Source: Pseudomonas sessilinigenes (GTDB lineage Bacteria; Pseudomonadota; Gammaproteobacteria; Pseudomonadales; Pseudomonadaceae). From it: DNA of 64,000 nt. How positions within the stretch are numbered: the first letter of the stretch is position 1; every line of letters begins with the position of its first letter. Below the pieces are notes generated by a model. It ran no database searches, was not told where the DNA came from, and saw only the letters and a program-made list of their open reading frames with translations. Where the stretch lies: assembly GCF_003850565.1 (NCBI RefSeq), contig NZ_CP027706.1:1054001-1118000 (forward strand), read 5' to 3'. Shown one piece after another: positions 35,375 to 44,045 of this stretch. A program made the translations under genes and the position numbers.

Positions 35375-35535
35375 GGCATCCGGGCGGCCACCGATTGGTG
35401 TTGGCCGCTCGGGCGTTGAAGGTCCTGCGGACCTTGTCGCAGCTTCGCGGGCTCAGCAGCGGCTACAGGTGCGTGCGTTCGCTCGCTTCGTGTAGCCGCT
35501 GCCGCAGGCTGCGCCCGGGCGCGCAGCGGCCGTAG
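35375..35535. repeat. Hairpins and REP element between nucleotidase and TonB receptor
   Basis: This stretch holds a CGGCCA/TGGCCG hairpin just past the nucleotidase stop, a GGTCC-TGC-GGACC hairpin near 35421, and a REP core with inverted ends CAGCGGCTAC (35457-35466) and GTAGCCGCTG (35492-35501), followed by a further GC-rich stem. The whole gap to the next gene (35375-35686, 312 nt) contains no convincing gene. Confidence 0.75.
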
Positions 35536-35640
35536 ATCCGGTTTGCCAGGTCCGCTCGTCGACTCACGCCAACGCGTCGGAAAATATTTTCAAAAAATTG
35601 CTGAGGTCTTTGTCCTCGACATCCGTGTACTGCTTGAAAG

Positions 35641-35655
35641 TGCGACTAATTCGCA
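35641..35655. promoter_or_regulatory. Fur-like dyad upstream of TonB receptor
   Basis: TGCGACTAATTCGCA is a dyad with 6 of 7 pairs and matches the 7-1-7 Fur consensus at 9 of 14 positions. It ends 31 nt before the receptor start, in an AT-rich stretch. It could be Fur or another iron or ECF regulator site. Confidence 0.4.
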
Positions 35656-35686
35656 TTCATGGCGCTCCTACACACGAGTCTCAAGC

Positions 35687-38122
35687 ATGAAGTCCAGGGC
35701 AAGTTCGGCGGTAAACGCTTCGGTAAAACGGTGGTTCGGTGCATCCGCGCTGATGGTGTCGGGGTTGGCGCTGTTGCCCCTGGGCGTGGCCCTGGCAGCC
35801 GAATCCGGCAGTGCCCAGCACAACACGCTGTTCAATTTCGCCATCGCGGCCAAGCCACTGCCCCAGGCCCTGAGTGATTTCACCCGGGTCACCGGTATCA
35901 GCGTGGTCTACACCACCGATACGCCCTATGGCGTCCAGGCGCCGGCGCTGCAAGGCCAGTTCGGGGCCGAACAGGCCTTGCAGCGCCTGCTGGGCGGTTC
36001 CGGGTTTACTTACCGGCGCAGCGATGCCCACACCCTGGTCCTCGAACCGCTGCCCCAAGGCGCCGGCTTGAACCTGGGTGCTACCAGCGTCACCGCCCAG
36101 GGCCCGGACGACAGCACCAGCTACCAGCCACCGGCCACCACCTCGGTGGCGCGCAGCCAGGCGCTGACCCAGGAGATCCCGCAGATCATCAACGTGGTCC
36201 CGGCCCAGGTCCTGAAGGACCAGACCCCGCGCAACCTGGACGACGCGCTGAAGAACGTCAGCGGCATCACCCAGACCAACACCCTGGGCGGCACCCAGGA
36301 TGCGGTGCTGCTGCGGGGTTTTGGCGACAACCGCAACGGCTCGATCATGCGCGACAGCATGCCGGTGGTGCAGGGCCGCGCCCTGAACGCCACGGCCGAG
36401 CGGGTCGAAGTGCTCAAGGGGCCGTCATCGCTGCTCTACGGCATCCAGGACCCGGGCGGGGTGATCAACGTGGTCAGCAAGAAGCCCGAACTGCAGCCAT
36501 CCACAGCGCTGACCGTTCGCGGCTCGACCTACGGCTCGGGCAAGAACGGCAGCGGCGGCAGCCTCGACACCACCGGGCCGATCGGCGATTCCGGGTTGGC
36601 CTATCGCTTGATCGTCGATCATGAGGACGAAGACTACTGGCGCAACTTCGGCACCCATCGCGAATCCCTGGTGGCGCCGTCCCTGGCCTGGTATGGCGAG
36701 CGCACCAAGGTCTTGCTGGCCTACGAGCATCGCGAGTTCCTGACCCCGTTCGACCGTGGCACGGCCATCGATCCCAAGACCAATCATCCACTGGACATCC
36801 CGGCCACCCGGCGCCTGGACGAGCCGTTCAACAACATGGAGGGCCGCTCGGACCTGTACCGCTTCGAGGTCGACCACGAACTTGGCGACGACTGGAAAGC
36901 CCACTTTGGCTACAGCTGGAACCGCGAGACCTACGACGCCAGCCAGGTGCGCCTGACCGCGGTGAATGCCAACGGCACCCTGACCCGGACCATGGACGGC
37001 ACCCAGGGCGCCCTGACCACCGACCGCTATGCCACCGCCAGCCTCGAAGGCAAGGTGCAGCTGGTCGGCATGCAGCACGACCTGGTGTTCGGCCTAGACG
37101 ACGAGTACCGCAAGATCTATCGCGCCGACCTGATCCGCGGCAAGAACACCAGTTTCAACTACCGCAACCCGGTGTATGGCCAGCAGGTGGCGGGCACTAA
37201 CGTCAGCGCCCCGGACAGCGACCAGACCGACCTGCTGCGCAGCGATTCGCTGTTCTTCCAGGACGCCATCCACCTCACCGACCAGTGGATCCTGGTGGGT
37301 GGCGGACGCTTCCAGGAGTACGACCAGTACGCCGGCAAGGGCCGGCCGTTCCATGCCAACACCAACAGCAACGGGCAGAAGTTCGTGCCCCGTGCCGGCC
37401 TGGTGTATCGCTACACCGACCAGCTGTCGTTCTATGGCAGCTACACCGAATCGTTCAAGCCCAACTCCAGCATCGCCCAGCTGGCCGGTGGCACCGCGGT
37501 GCTGGATGGCTCCATCGAGCCTGAAGAAGCCAAGTCCTGGGAGCTGGGGGCCAAGCTTGATATTCCCGGGCGCATCACCGCCAGCGCGGCGCTGTTCGAC
37601 ATCACCAAGCGCAACGTGCTGGTATCCACCGCCACGGCCACCGAGACGGTCACCAGCGTGGCCGGCGAGGTGCACTCCAAGGGCCTGGAGCTGGACCTGA
37701 CCGGCCAGCTCACTGACCAGTGGAGCCTGATCGGCAGCTATGCCTACACCGATGCCGAAGTGACCAAGGACACCCAGTACAAGGGCAAGCAGTTGCAGAA
37801 CGTGGCCAAGAACAGCGGCTCGCTGTCGGCGGTCTACGACTTCGGCAGCCTGCTGGGCGGCGATCGCCTGCGGGTCGGTGCCGGTGCCCGTTATGTCGGC
37901 GAGCGCGCCGGCGATGCGCCCAACAGCTTCGACCTGCCGGGCTACACCGTGGCCGACGCCTTCGCCACCTACGACACCAAGCTCGAAGGGCAGAAGGTCA
38001 AGTTCCAGCTCAACGTGAAGAACCTGTTCGACAAGACTTACTACACCTCCTCGGTGAGCAAGTACTTCGTCTCCCTGGGCGATTCACGCCAAGTGTCGCT
38101 GTCCAGCACCCTGGAGTTCTGA
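35687..38122 (+). CDS. TonB-dependent siderophore receptor with STN domain
   Basis: From ATG 35687 the protein has 811 residues. The long signal peptide (GASALMVSGLALLPLGVALA) ends near residue 38 and is followed by an STN domain (LFNFAIAAKPLPQALSDFT; LQGQFGAEQALQRLLGGSGF). Then come a plug (LKGPSSLLYGIQDPGGVIN) and a siderophore-type barrel ending SLSSTLEF. The STN domain implies signalling to a FecR. The nearest FecR without its own STN receptor is at 28234. The ligand is unknown. Its stop overlaps the next gene's start. Confidence 0.92.
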   Translation: MKSRASSAVNASVKRWFGASALMVSGLALLPLGVALAAESGSAQHNTLFNFAIAAKPLPQALSDFTRVTGISVVYTTDTPYGVQAPALQGQFGAEQALQRLLGGSGFTYRRSDAHTLVLEPLPQGAGLNLGATSVTAQGPDDSTSYQPPATTSVARSQALTQEIPQIINVVPAQVLKDQTPRNLDDALKNVSGITQTNTLGGTQDAVLLRGFGDNRNGSIMRDSMPVVQGRALNATAERVEVLKGPSSLLYGIQDPGGVINVVSKKPELQPSTALTVRGSTYGSGKNGSGGSLDTTGPIGDSGLAYRLIVDHEDEDYWRNFGTHRESLVAPSLAWYGERTKVLLAYEHREFLTPFDRGTAIDPKTNHPLDIPATRRLDEPFNNMEGRSDLYRFEVDHELGDDWKAHFGYSWNRETYDASQVRLTAVNANGTLTRTMDGTQGALTTDRYATASLEGKVQLVGMQHDLVFGLDDEYRKIYRADLIRGKNTSFNYRNPVYGQQVAGTNVSAPDSDQTDLLRSDSLFFQDAIHLTDQWILVGGGRFQEYDQYAGKGRPFHANTNSNGQKFVPRAGLVYRYTDQLSFYGSYTESFKPNSSIAQLAGGTAVLDGSIEPEEAKSWELGAKLDIPGRITASAALFDITKRNVLVSTATATETVTSVAGEVHSKGLELDLTGQLTDQWSLIGSYAYTDAEVTKDTQYKGKQLQNVAKNSGSLSAVYDFGSLLGGDRLRVGAGARYVGERAGDAPNSFDLPGYTVADAFATYDTKLEGQKVKFQLNVKNLFDKTYYTSSVSKYFVSLGDSRQVSLSSTLEF

Positions 38123-39186
38123 TGAAGATCCGTCACCTGTGGTTCCTGGCCCTGGGCTTCTGCCACCTGGCCCTGGCGGCGCAGCCCGAGGGCGCGGCGG
38201 ACGATGCCCGCTGGTATCACCGTGAACACCAGGCGCTGTTGCCGGGCGCCGGTTCGAGCTGGGGCTTCATCGCCCTGGACCCGGTCCGGCCGTACCTGTT
38301 CCTGGCCCGGCGTGACAACGGCCTGAGTGTGTTCGATGTGGACAAGCAGCGCCCGCTGCGGACCCTGGAGCAGTCGGCGGGGGCCAATGGCGTGGTGTTC
38401 GTGCCCGAACTGGACCGGGTGCTGGTGCTCAATACCGATGGCAGCCTGGGCGTGGTGCAGTTATCCACACTCAAGCCGCTCAAGCGTATCGCCGTGACCC
38501 AGAGCAACCTCAACAGCGCGGTGTACGAGCCGAAAACCGGCCAGGTGATCATCGTCAGCGGGCGCCGGGCCGATCGCTCGACGCTGTTCGTCTTCGATCC
38601 GCAGCAGGAGCGGATCGTCGCCGCCCATGACCTGGCGGTGAAGAAGATCGACCCGCTGCTGCTCAAGGGCGATGGCAGCTTCTTCTTGCCGATGCGCGAC
38701 GAAGGTGTGCTGGCGCGGTTGTCGTCCAGCAGCTTTGAGGTCCTGGATCGCTGGCAGTATCCCGATTGCCAGCGGCCCAGTGCCCTGGCCCAGGATGAGC
38801 AGCGTGCGCGGTTGTTCCTCGCCTGCCGCGGCGAACAACCGCGGTTGCTGGTGCTCGATCGCGACAACGGCGCGCTCAAGGCCAGCCTGCCGATCACCCG
38901 GGACGTCAACGCCCTGGCCTACGACCCGCAGTCCCGGCGCGTGCTGGTGGCCAGCGGGGTGGATGCCAACCTCAGCCTGATCACCCAGCTCGATGCCGAC
39001 CACTATCAGGCGCTGGGCAGCGTCAGCACCCAACCCATGGCCTATAACATGGCGTTCGACCCGCGTAGCCGGAAGGTCTACCTGGCAGCGATGGACTTCA
39101 CTCAACCGGCGCCGACCCCGGATGAGCCGAAGCCGGACCCGTTGTTCCATGCCAATACCTTCAGTGTCCTGACCCTGGCGCCCTGA
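38122..39186 (+). CDS. Secreted beta-propeller protein, YncE type
   Basis: The 354-residue protein has a signal peptide (LWFLALGFCHLALAAQPEG) and YncE-like propeller repeats, for example VVFVPELDRVLVLNTDGSLG, NSAVYEPKTGQVIIVSG and ALAYDPQSRRVLVASGVD. The ATG overlaps the receptor stop (TGATG) with GGAG upstream, so the two are coupled. YncE proteins are periplasmic and often iron- or metal-regulated. A role in handling the receptor's cargo is inference. Confidence 0.85.
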   Translation: MKIRHLWFLALGFCHLALAAQPEGAADDARWYHREHQALLPGAGSSWGFIALDPVRPYLFLARRDNGLSVFDVDKQRPLRTLEQSAGANGVVFVPELDRVLVLNTDGSLGVVQLSTLKPLKRIAVTQSNLNSAVYEPKTGQVIIVSGRRADRSTLFVFDPQQERIVAAHDLAVKKIDPLLLKGDGSFFLPMRDEGVLARLSSSSFEVLDRWQYPDCQRPSALAQDEQRARLFLACRGEQPRLLVLDRDNGALKASLPITRDVNALAYDPQSRRVLVASGVDANLSLITQLDADHYQALGSVSTQPMAYNMAFDPRSRKVYLAAMDFTQPAPTPDEPKPDPLFHANTFSVLTLAP

Positions 39187-39194
39187 GGCCGGGG

Positions 39195-40070
39195 TCAGCC
39201 GGCGAAAGCCTGGCGGTATTCCCCCGGGGTGCCGCCCAGGGCCTGGCGGAAGCGGTTGGTGAAGTGGCTGGCGCTGGCGAAGCCGCAGGCCAGGGCGATG
39301 TCCCCCAGGGGCCGGGTGCTGCTGCGCAACAGCAGGCGGGCCCGCTCCAGGCGCCGGGCCAGCACATATTGGTGCGGCGGCAGGCCGAAGCTTTCGCGGA
39401 ACATCCGCGCGAAGTGGTATTCGGAGAGGGCGCACAGGCCGGCCAGTTGCCCCAGGCTCAGGGGCGTGTCGAGCTGGCTGTCGATGTAGTCCGCCAGCAG
39501 GCGCCTTTGGTGGGCGGCCAGGCCGCCCTTGAGGCGCAAGCCCTGGCGCAGGCCAGCCTGGTTGAGCAAGGTGTGGCCGAGCATCTCGTGGGCCAGGCTG
39601 CTGGTCAGCAGGCGTTCGCCGGGCTCGTCCCAGTTCAATTGGATCAGTTGCTGGAAGTGCCGGGTCTGCTGCGGGTCGTCGAGGAACACGCTCTCGCGCA
39701 GTTGCATCTCCCGGGGTTCGCGGTCCAGCAGGGTGACGCAGCCCAGGGCGAACTGTTGTGGGCTGAAGTACACGTGGGCCAGGCGAATGTCGCCATTGAT
39801 CACCCAGGCCGACTGGTGCTCGGCGGGCAGGATGCACAGCTTGCCCGGGCCGCCCATGGTCCCGGGCCGATCGCGGCGGAAGGTACCGGTGCCGCCGGCG
39901 ATGTAGCAGGACAGGGTATGGTGGCTCGGCGCGGCGTATTCCTGGGCGTCGTGATGGTTGCTCCACATGGCCGCCCACAAGCCGTCCCCCAGTTCGGCGC
40001 TGTGCTCCAGGCGCGCGTTGGGCGAGCGGTTCAGGGCTTGGAAGACTTGCAGGCTATCCAGTGCGGACAT
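39195..40070 (-). CDS. AraC-family transcriptional regulator
   Basis: From ATG 40070 the protein has 291 residues. An N-terminal cupin-like sensing domain is followed by two C-terminal helix-turn-helix units (LSLGQLAGLCALSEYHFARMF and RPLGDIALACGFASASHFTNRF). It converges on the propeller gene and diverges from a DMT exporter 154 nt away, the likely target. The effector is unknown. Confidence 0.88.
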   Translation of the reverse strand: MSALDSLQVFQALNRSPNARLEHSAELGDGLWAAMWSNHHDAQEYAAPSHHTLSCYIAGGTGTFRRDRPGTMGGPGKLCILPAEHQSAWVINGDIRLAHVYFSPQQFALGCVTLLDREPREMQLRESVFLDDPQQTRHFQQLIQLNWDEPGERLLTSSLAHEMLGHTLLNQAGLRQGLRLKGGLAAHQRRLLADYIDSQLDTPLSLGQLAGLCALSEYHFARMFRESFGLPPHQYVLARRLERARLLLRSSTRPLGDIALACGFASASHFTNRFRQALGGTPGEYRQAFAG

Positions 40071-40224
40071 GATGGTCGAATCGCGAGGTTCGTGTGCCGA
40101 TGTTGCGCATCCTACTCCGTCGCGTCCGAGCTGCCAGCCGGTTGCCGATAAAAACCGCAAGTTTGTGCAAGCGCAGGCTGCTTGTCGGGCGCGAGACTGT
40201 GTTCCTTATACGAGGAGCCGTGCC

Positions 40225-41124
40225 ATGAACCTGTCGTTGTACTTGTTGACCGTGCTGATCTGGGGCACCACCTGGATCGCCCTGAAGCTGCAGTTGGGCG
40301 TGGTGGCGATTCCGGTGTCCATCGTCTATCGCTTCGCCCTGGCGGCGCTGGTGCTGTTCGTCCTGCTCCTGGTCAGCGGCAAGCTGCAGGCGATGAACCG
40401 CCGCGCCCACCTGATCTGCCTGGCCCAGGGCCTGTGCCTGTTCTGCCTCAACTTCATGTGCTTCCTGCATGCCAGCCAGTGGGTGCCCACTGGCCTGGTG
40501 GCCGTGGTGTTCTCCACCGCGACCTTGTGGAACGCCCTCAATGCGCGGTTGTTCTTCGGCCAGAAGATCGCCCGCAATGTGCTGCTCGGTGGCGGCCTGG
40601 GCCTGCTGGGGCTGGGGCTGCTGTTCTGGCCGGAGCTGGTGGGCCATAGCGCCAGCCCGCAAACCCTGCTCGGCCTGGGGCTGGGCCTGTTGGGCACCCT
40701 GTGTTTCTCGGCCGGCAACATGCTCTCCAGCCTGCAGCAGAAGGCCGGGCTCAAGCCCATGACCACCAACGCCTGGGGCATGGCCTACGGGGCGACGATG
40801 CTGGCGCTGTACTGCCTGGCCCAGGGCATCGCCTTCGATGTGGAATGGAGCACGCGCTACATCGGCTCGCTGCTGTACCTGGTGATTCCCGGCTCGGTGA
40901 TCGGCTTCACCGCCTACCTGACCCTGGTGGGGCGCATGGGACCGGAGCGGGCGGCCTATTGCACCGTGCTGTTTCCGGTGGTGGCGCTGAACGTCTCGGC
41001 GGTGGTGGAAGGCTACCAGTGGACCGCCCCGGCCCTGGCCGGCCTGGTGCTGGTGATGTTGGGCAACGTGCTGGTGTTTCGCAAACCCAGGGCCTTGGCG
41101 GCAATTCCCGGGAAGTTGGCCTGA
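40225..41124 (+). CDS. DMT-superfamily (EamA) exporter
   Basis: The 299-residue protein has ten predicted helices in two EamA repeats and starts MNLSLYLLTVLIWGTTWIA, a typical EamA N-terminus. GAGGAG lies 7 nt before ATG 40225, so the upstream open frame to 39958 is not used. The second half ends LVMLGNVLVFRKPRALA. The substrate is unknown, often an amino acid or metabolite in this family. Confidence 0.87.
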   Translation: MNLSLYLLTVLIWGTTWIALKLQLGVVAIPVSIVYRFALAALVLFVLLLVSGKLQAMNRRAHLICLAQGLCLFCLNFMCFLHASQWVPTGLVAVVFSTATLWNALNARLFFGQKIARNVLLGGGLGLLGLGLLFWPELVGHSASPQTLLGLGLGLLGTLCFSAGNMLSSLQQKAGLKPMTTNAWGMAYGATMLALYCLAQGIAFDVEWSTRYIGSLLYLVIPGSVIGFTAYLTLVGRMGPERAAYCTVLFPVVALNVSAVVEGYQWTAPALAGLVLVMLGNVLVFRKPRALAAIPGKLA

Positions 41125-41178
41125 TTCTCCACGCCGGCCTGTCGCTGCCGGCGGAGGGCGATCACGTCGGTGGGAGCG

Positions 41179-41547
41179 TTACTGGCAAGGATCGGACCCA
41201 TAGTCCTGATGGCCCCGGCCCGGGTAGCATTTCACCTGGGTCGTCTTGTCGGTCACGGTCCAGCGCTCGTTCTCGATGGACAGGTTGAATATTGTCTTTT
41301 GCGCGAACACCGAGTCATCCAGCAACCCTGACTCCTCGATCTCGACCACCGCCTCGGTCGGGGACTCGCCGGTGACTTTCTGATTCACCATCACGTTGCT
41401 GGGTTCTTGCTGGAAGTGGCTGCCCATGGACTCCAGGGCCACTATCAGCGGCGACTTGGCCGTGGCGCTGGTCGCCTGTGCTGGTGATTGCTGATCGCAG
41501 GCCGCGAGGAAGAACGCCGGGGCCAGGAGTAGATATTTCAACTTCAT
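41179..41547 (-). CDS. Small hypothetical lipoprotein
   Basis: The 122-residue protein has an N-terminal signal with lipobox (APAFFLAAC, Cys at 17) and a short soluble domain ending YPGRGHQDYGSDPCQ. The start is ATG 41547, and the upstream extension to 41652 would bury the signal. I do not recognise the family. Confidence 0.75.
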   Translation of the reverse strand: MKLKYLLLAPAFFLAACDQQSPAQATSATAKSPLIVALESMGSHFQQEPSNVMVNQKVTGESPTEAVVEIEESGLLDDSVFAQKTIFNLSIENERWTVTDKTTQVKCYPGRGHQDYGSDPCQ

Positions 41548-41603
41548 GCAGGATCTCTCTGAGACAGTGGCCAGCCTGCGGGCATTGCCTTGGCAGGGCA
41601 GGT

Positions 41604-41623
41604 TGGCCAAGCGGGCTTGGCCA
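41604..41623 (-). terminator. Hairpin downstream of 2-hydroxyacid dehydrogenase
   Basis: The perfect 8-bp stem TGGCCAAG-CGGG-CTTGGCCA lies 100 nt past the dehydrogenase stop. There is no U-tract, so termination is uncertain. Confidence 0.35.
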
Positions 41624-41721
41624 TCTGACTGGTGGCGCAGGTTTTCGTTCATCGCCCGCCGGCTGTGCCTGGCTATGCGGTTGTGGGCGCGAAGTGGGCC
41701 GGGGGTATCGTTTGCCGGCAG

Positions 41722-42699
41722 TTACTGGGCCTTCCACACCTGGGGGTTGACCAGGTCCTGGGGGCGCTGGCCCAACAGGGCACTGCGCAGGTTGCTCATG
41801 GCGCGCTCGGCCATGGCGTCGCGGGTCTCGCCGGTGGCCGAGCCGACGTGCGGCAGGGTCAGGGCGTTCTTGAGCTGGAACAGCGGCGACTGCGCCAGCG
41901 GTTCCTTTTCGTACACATCCAGACCGGCACCACGAATCTGGCCGTTCTGCAGGGCTTGGACCAGCGCCGGCTCGTCCACCACCGGGCCACGGGAAATGTT
42001 CACCAGGATCGCGCTGGGCTTCATCAACGCCAGTTCGCGCTGGCCGATCAGGTGCCGGGTCTGCTCGCTCAGCGGCACCACCAGGCAGACGAAGTCGGCC
42101 TCGGCCAGCAACTGCTCGAGGCTGCGGTACTGCGCGCCGAGCTCCTGTTCCAGGGCGGCCTTGCGGCTGTTGCCGCTATAGAGGATCGGCATGCCGAAGC
42201 CCAGGCGTCCACGGCGGGCGATGGCCGCGCCGATATTGCCCATGCCGACGATCCCCAGGGTCTTGCCGTGCACATCGCAGCCGAACAGCGCCGGGCCGAC
42301 GCTGGCCTGCCACTGCCCGGCCTTGGTCCAGGCGTCCAGCTCGGCGACCCGGCGGGCGCTGCCCATGAGCAGGGCGAAGGCCAGGTCGGCGGTGCTTTCG
42401 GTGAGCACGTCAGGGGTGTTGGTGAGCATCAGCCCACGTTCGTTGAAGTAGTCCAGGTCGTAGTTGTCGTAGCCCACCGAGATGCTCGACACCACTTCCA
42501 GTTGCGTGGCGTGCTCGAGCTGCGCGCGGCCCAACTTGCGGCCGACACCGATCAGGCCATGGGCCCGGGGCAGGGCTTCGTTGAACTGGGCGGCGATATC
42601 CCCCTGCTTGGGGTTGGGCACGATGACCTCGAAGTCCTGTTGCAGGCGTTCGGTCATCTGGGCAGTGATGCGGCTGAAGGCAAGTACAGTCTTTTTCAT
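41722..42699 (-). CDS. D-2-hydroxyacid dehydrogenase (glyoxylate/2-ketogluconate reductase type)
   Basis: From ATG 42699 the 325-residue protein begins MKKTVLAFSRITAQM. The NAD(P) motif is GIVGMGNIGAAIARRGRLGFGM. Catalytic Arg lies in NISRGPVVDEPAL, Glu in LDVYEKEPL and His in LPHVGSATGETR, as in the GhrB group. It reduces short 2-oxoacids such as glyoxylate, hydroxypyruvate or 2-ketogluconate, and the exact substrate is not determinable here. Confidence 0.9.
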   Translation of the reverse strand: MKKTVLAFSRITAQMTERLQQDFEVIVPNPKQGDIAAQFNEALPRAHGLIGVGRKLGRAQLEHATQLEVVSSISVGYDNYDLDYFNERGLMLTNTPDVLTESTADLAFALLMGSARRVAELDAWTKAGQWQASVGPALFGCDVHGKTLGIVGMGNIGAAIARRGRLGFGMPILYSGNSRKAALEQELGAQYRSLEQLLAEADFVCLVVPLSEQTRHLIGQRELALMKPSAILVNISRGPVVDEPALVQALQNGQIRGAGLDVYEKEPLAQSPLFQLKNALTLPHVGSATGETRDAMAERAMSNLRSALLGQRPQDLVNPQVWKAQ

Positions 42700-42804
42700 T
42701 GCAGGCAGGCTCGTCAGGCAGGCGGAAATGCCAAGCAAGCTAACATCAAACAGCCCGATCCATGGGCTTTTTCTGGCGCTGATAACGGCCCCGGGGCGGG
42801 CTGT

Positions 42805-43773
42805 TCACTTGCCGTGGCGGGTACCGGCCAGGGTGCCGCTTAGTTCATAGGAGGCCAGCTCGGTCTGGTTGGCCGCGAGGATCTCCGGCAGCGAACCTCG
42901 CAGGTACTCGACCCAGGTCTTGATCTTGGCATCCAGGTACTGGCGCGACGGGTAGATGGCGTACAGGTTCAGTTCCTGGGAGCGGTACTTGGGCATCACC
43001 CGCACCAGGGTGCCGTTGCGCAGGCCCTCGATGGCGGCGTACACCGGCAGCACCCCGACCCCCATGCCGCTGATGATCGCGGTCTTCATGGCATCGGCGG
43101 AGTTCACCAGGAACGGCGAGCTGTTGATGGTGACCATCTCCTGGCCTTCGGGTCCGTCGAACAGCCATTTCTCCAGGGGAATCACCGGGCTCACCAGGCG
43201 CAGGCAGGCATGGTTCAACAGGTCGCTGGGCTTTTGCGCGCAACCATTGGCCTTCACGTAGGCCGGCGAGGCGCAGACGATGCTGTAGGTGATCCCCAGG
43301 CGCTGGGACACGAACCCCGAGTCGGGCAGTTCGCTGGCCAGGACGATGGACACGTCGTAGCCCTCGTCCAGCAGATCCGGCACGCGGTTGGCCATGGTCA
43401 GGTCGAAGGTCACGTCCGGGTGCGACTTGCGATAGCGGGCGATAGCGTCGATCACGAAGTGCTGGCCGATGCCGGTCATGGTGTGCACTTTCAACTGCCC
43501 GGCGGGGCGGGCATGGGCGTCGCTGGCCTCGGCCTCGGCTTCCTCGACGTAGGCCAGGATCTGCTCGCAGCGCAGCAGGTAGCGCTTGCCGGCCTCGGTC
43601 AGGGCGATACGCCGGGTGGTGCGGTTGAGCAAGCGGGTTTGCAGGTGCGCCTCGAGATTGGAGACGGCGCGCGAGACGTTGGCCGTGGTGGTGTCCAGTT
43701 GCACGGCAGCGGCAGTGAAGCTGCCGGCTTCGGCGACACAACTGAAGGCACGCATGTTTTGCAAGGTGTCCAT
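42805..43773 (-). CDS. LysR-family regulator of the adjacent efflux operon
   Basis: The 322-residue LysR protein begins MDTLQNMRAFSCVAEAGSFTAAA, with helix-turn-helix LDTTTANVSRAVSNLEAHL and a CrgA-type effector domain. It diverges from the efflux operon across a 272-nt gap (43774-44045) that holds no gene. This arrangement mirrors AaeR next to aaeXAB in E. coli. The effector, perhaps an aromatic carboxylate, is inference. Confidence 0.87.
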   Translation of the reverse strand: MDTLQNMRAFSCVAEAGSFTAAAVQLDTTTANVSRAVSNLEAHLQTRLLNRTTRRIALTEAGKRYLLRCEQILAYVEEAEAEASDAHARPAGQLKVHTMTGIGQHFVIDAIARYRKSHPDVTFDLTMANRVPDLLDEGYDVSIVLASELPDSGFVSQRLGITYSIVCASPAYVKANGCAQKPSDLLNHACLRLVSPVIPLEKWLFDGPEGQEMVTINSSPFLVNSADAMKTAIISGMGVGVLPVYAAIEGLRNGTLVRVMPKYRSQELNLYAIYPSRQYLDAKIKTWVEYLRGSLPEILAANQTELASYELSGTLAGTRHGK

Positions 43774-44045
43774 GGGGTGCTCTCAAAGGAGATTGCAAAT
43801 TGTGACACGAAGTTTCTGTTTTTACAGGCGTCTGGGGATACGACCAAGGGATTATCGCGTTTACGGTAACAAAGATTCACAGGAATCCCAGCTTATCGCC
43901 GAACCGGCCGCCCCCTAGAATTGCGCCGATCCGCAGGAGCCTTGCCGACGAAGCGCCGTCCGACCCGATATCCGGGCCTGGACCGTTGGCCAGCCGGCAC
44001 CTGCGAGAGATTTGCCATCCCCCTCGATCTCAGGAATTCGCAGCA

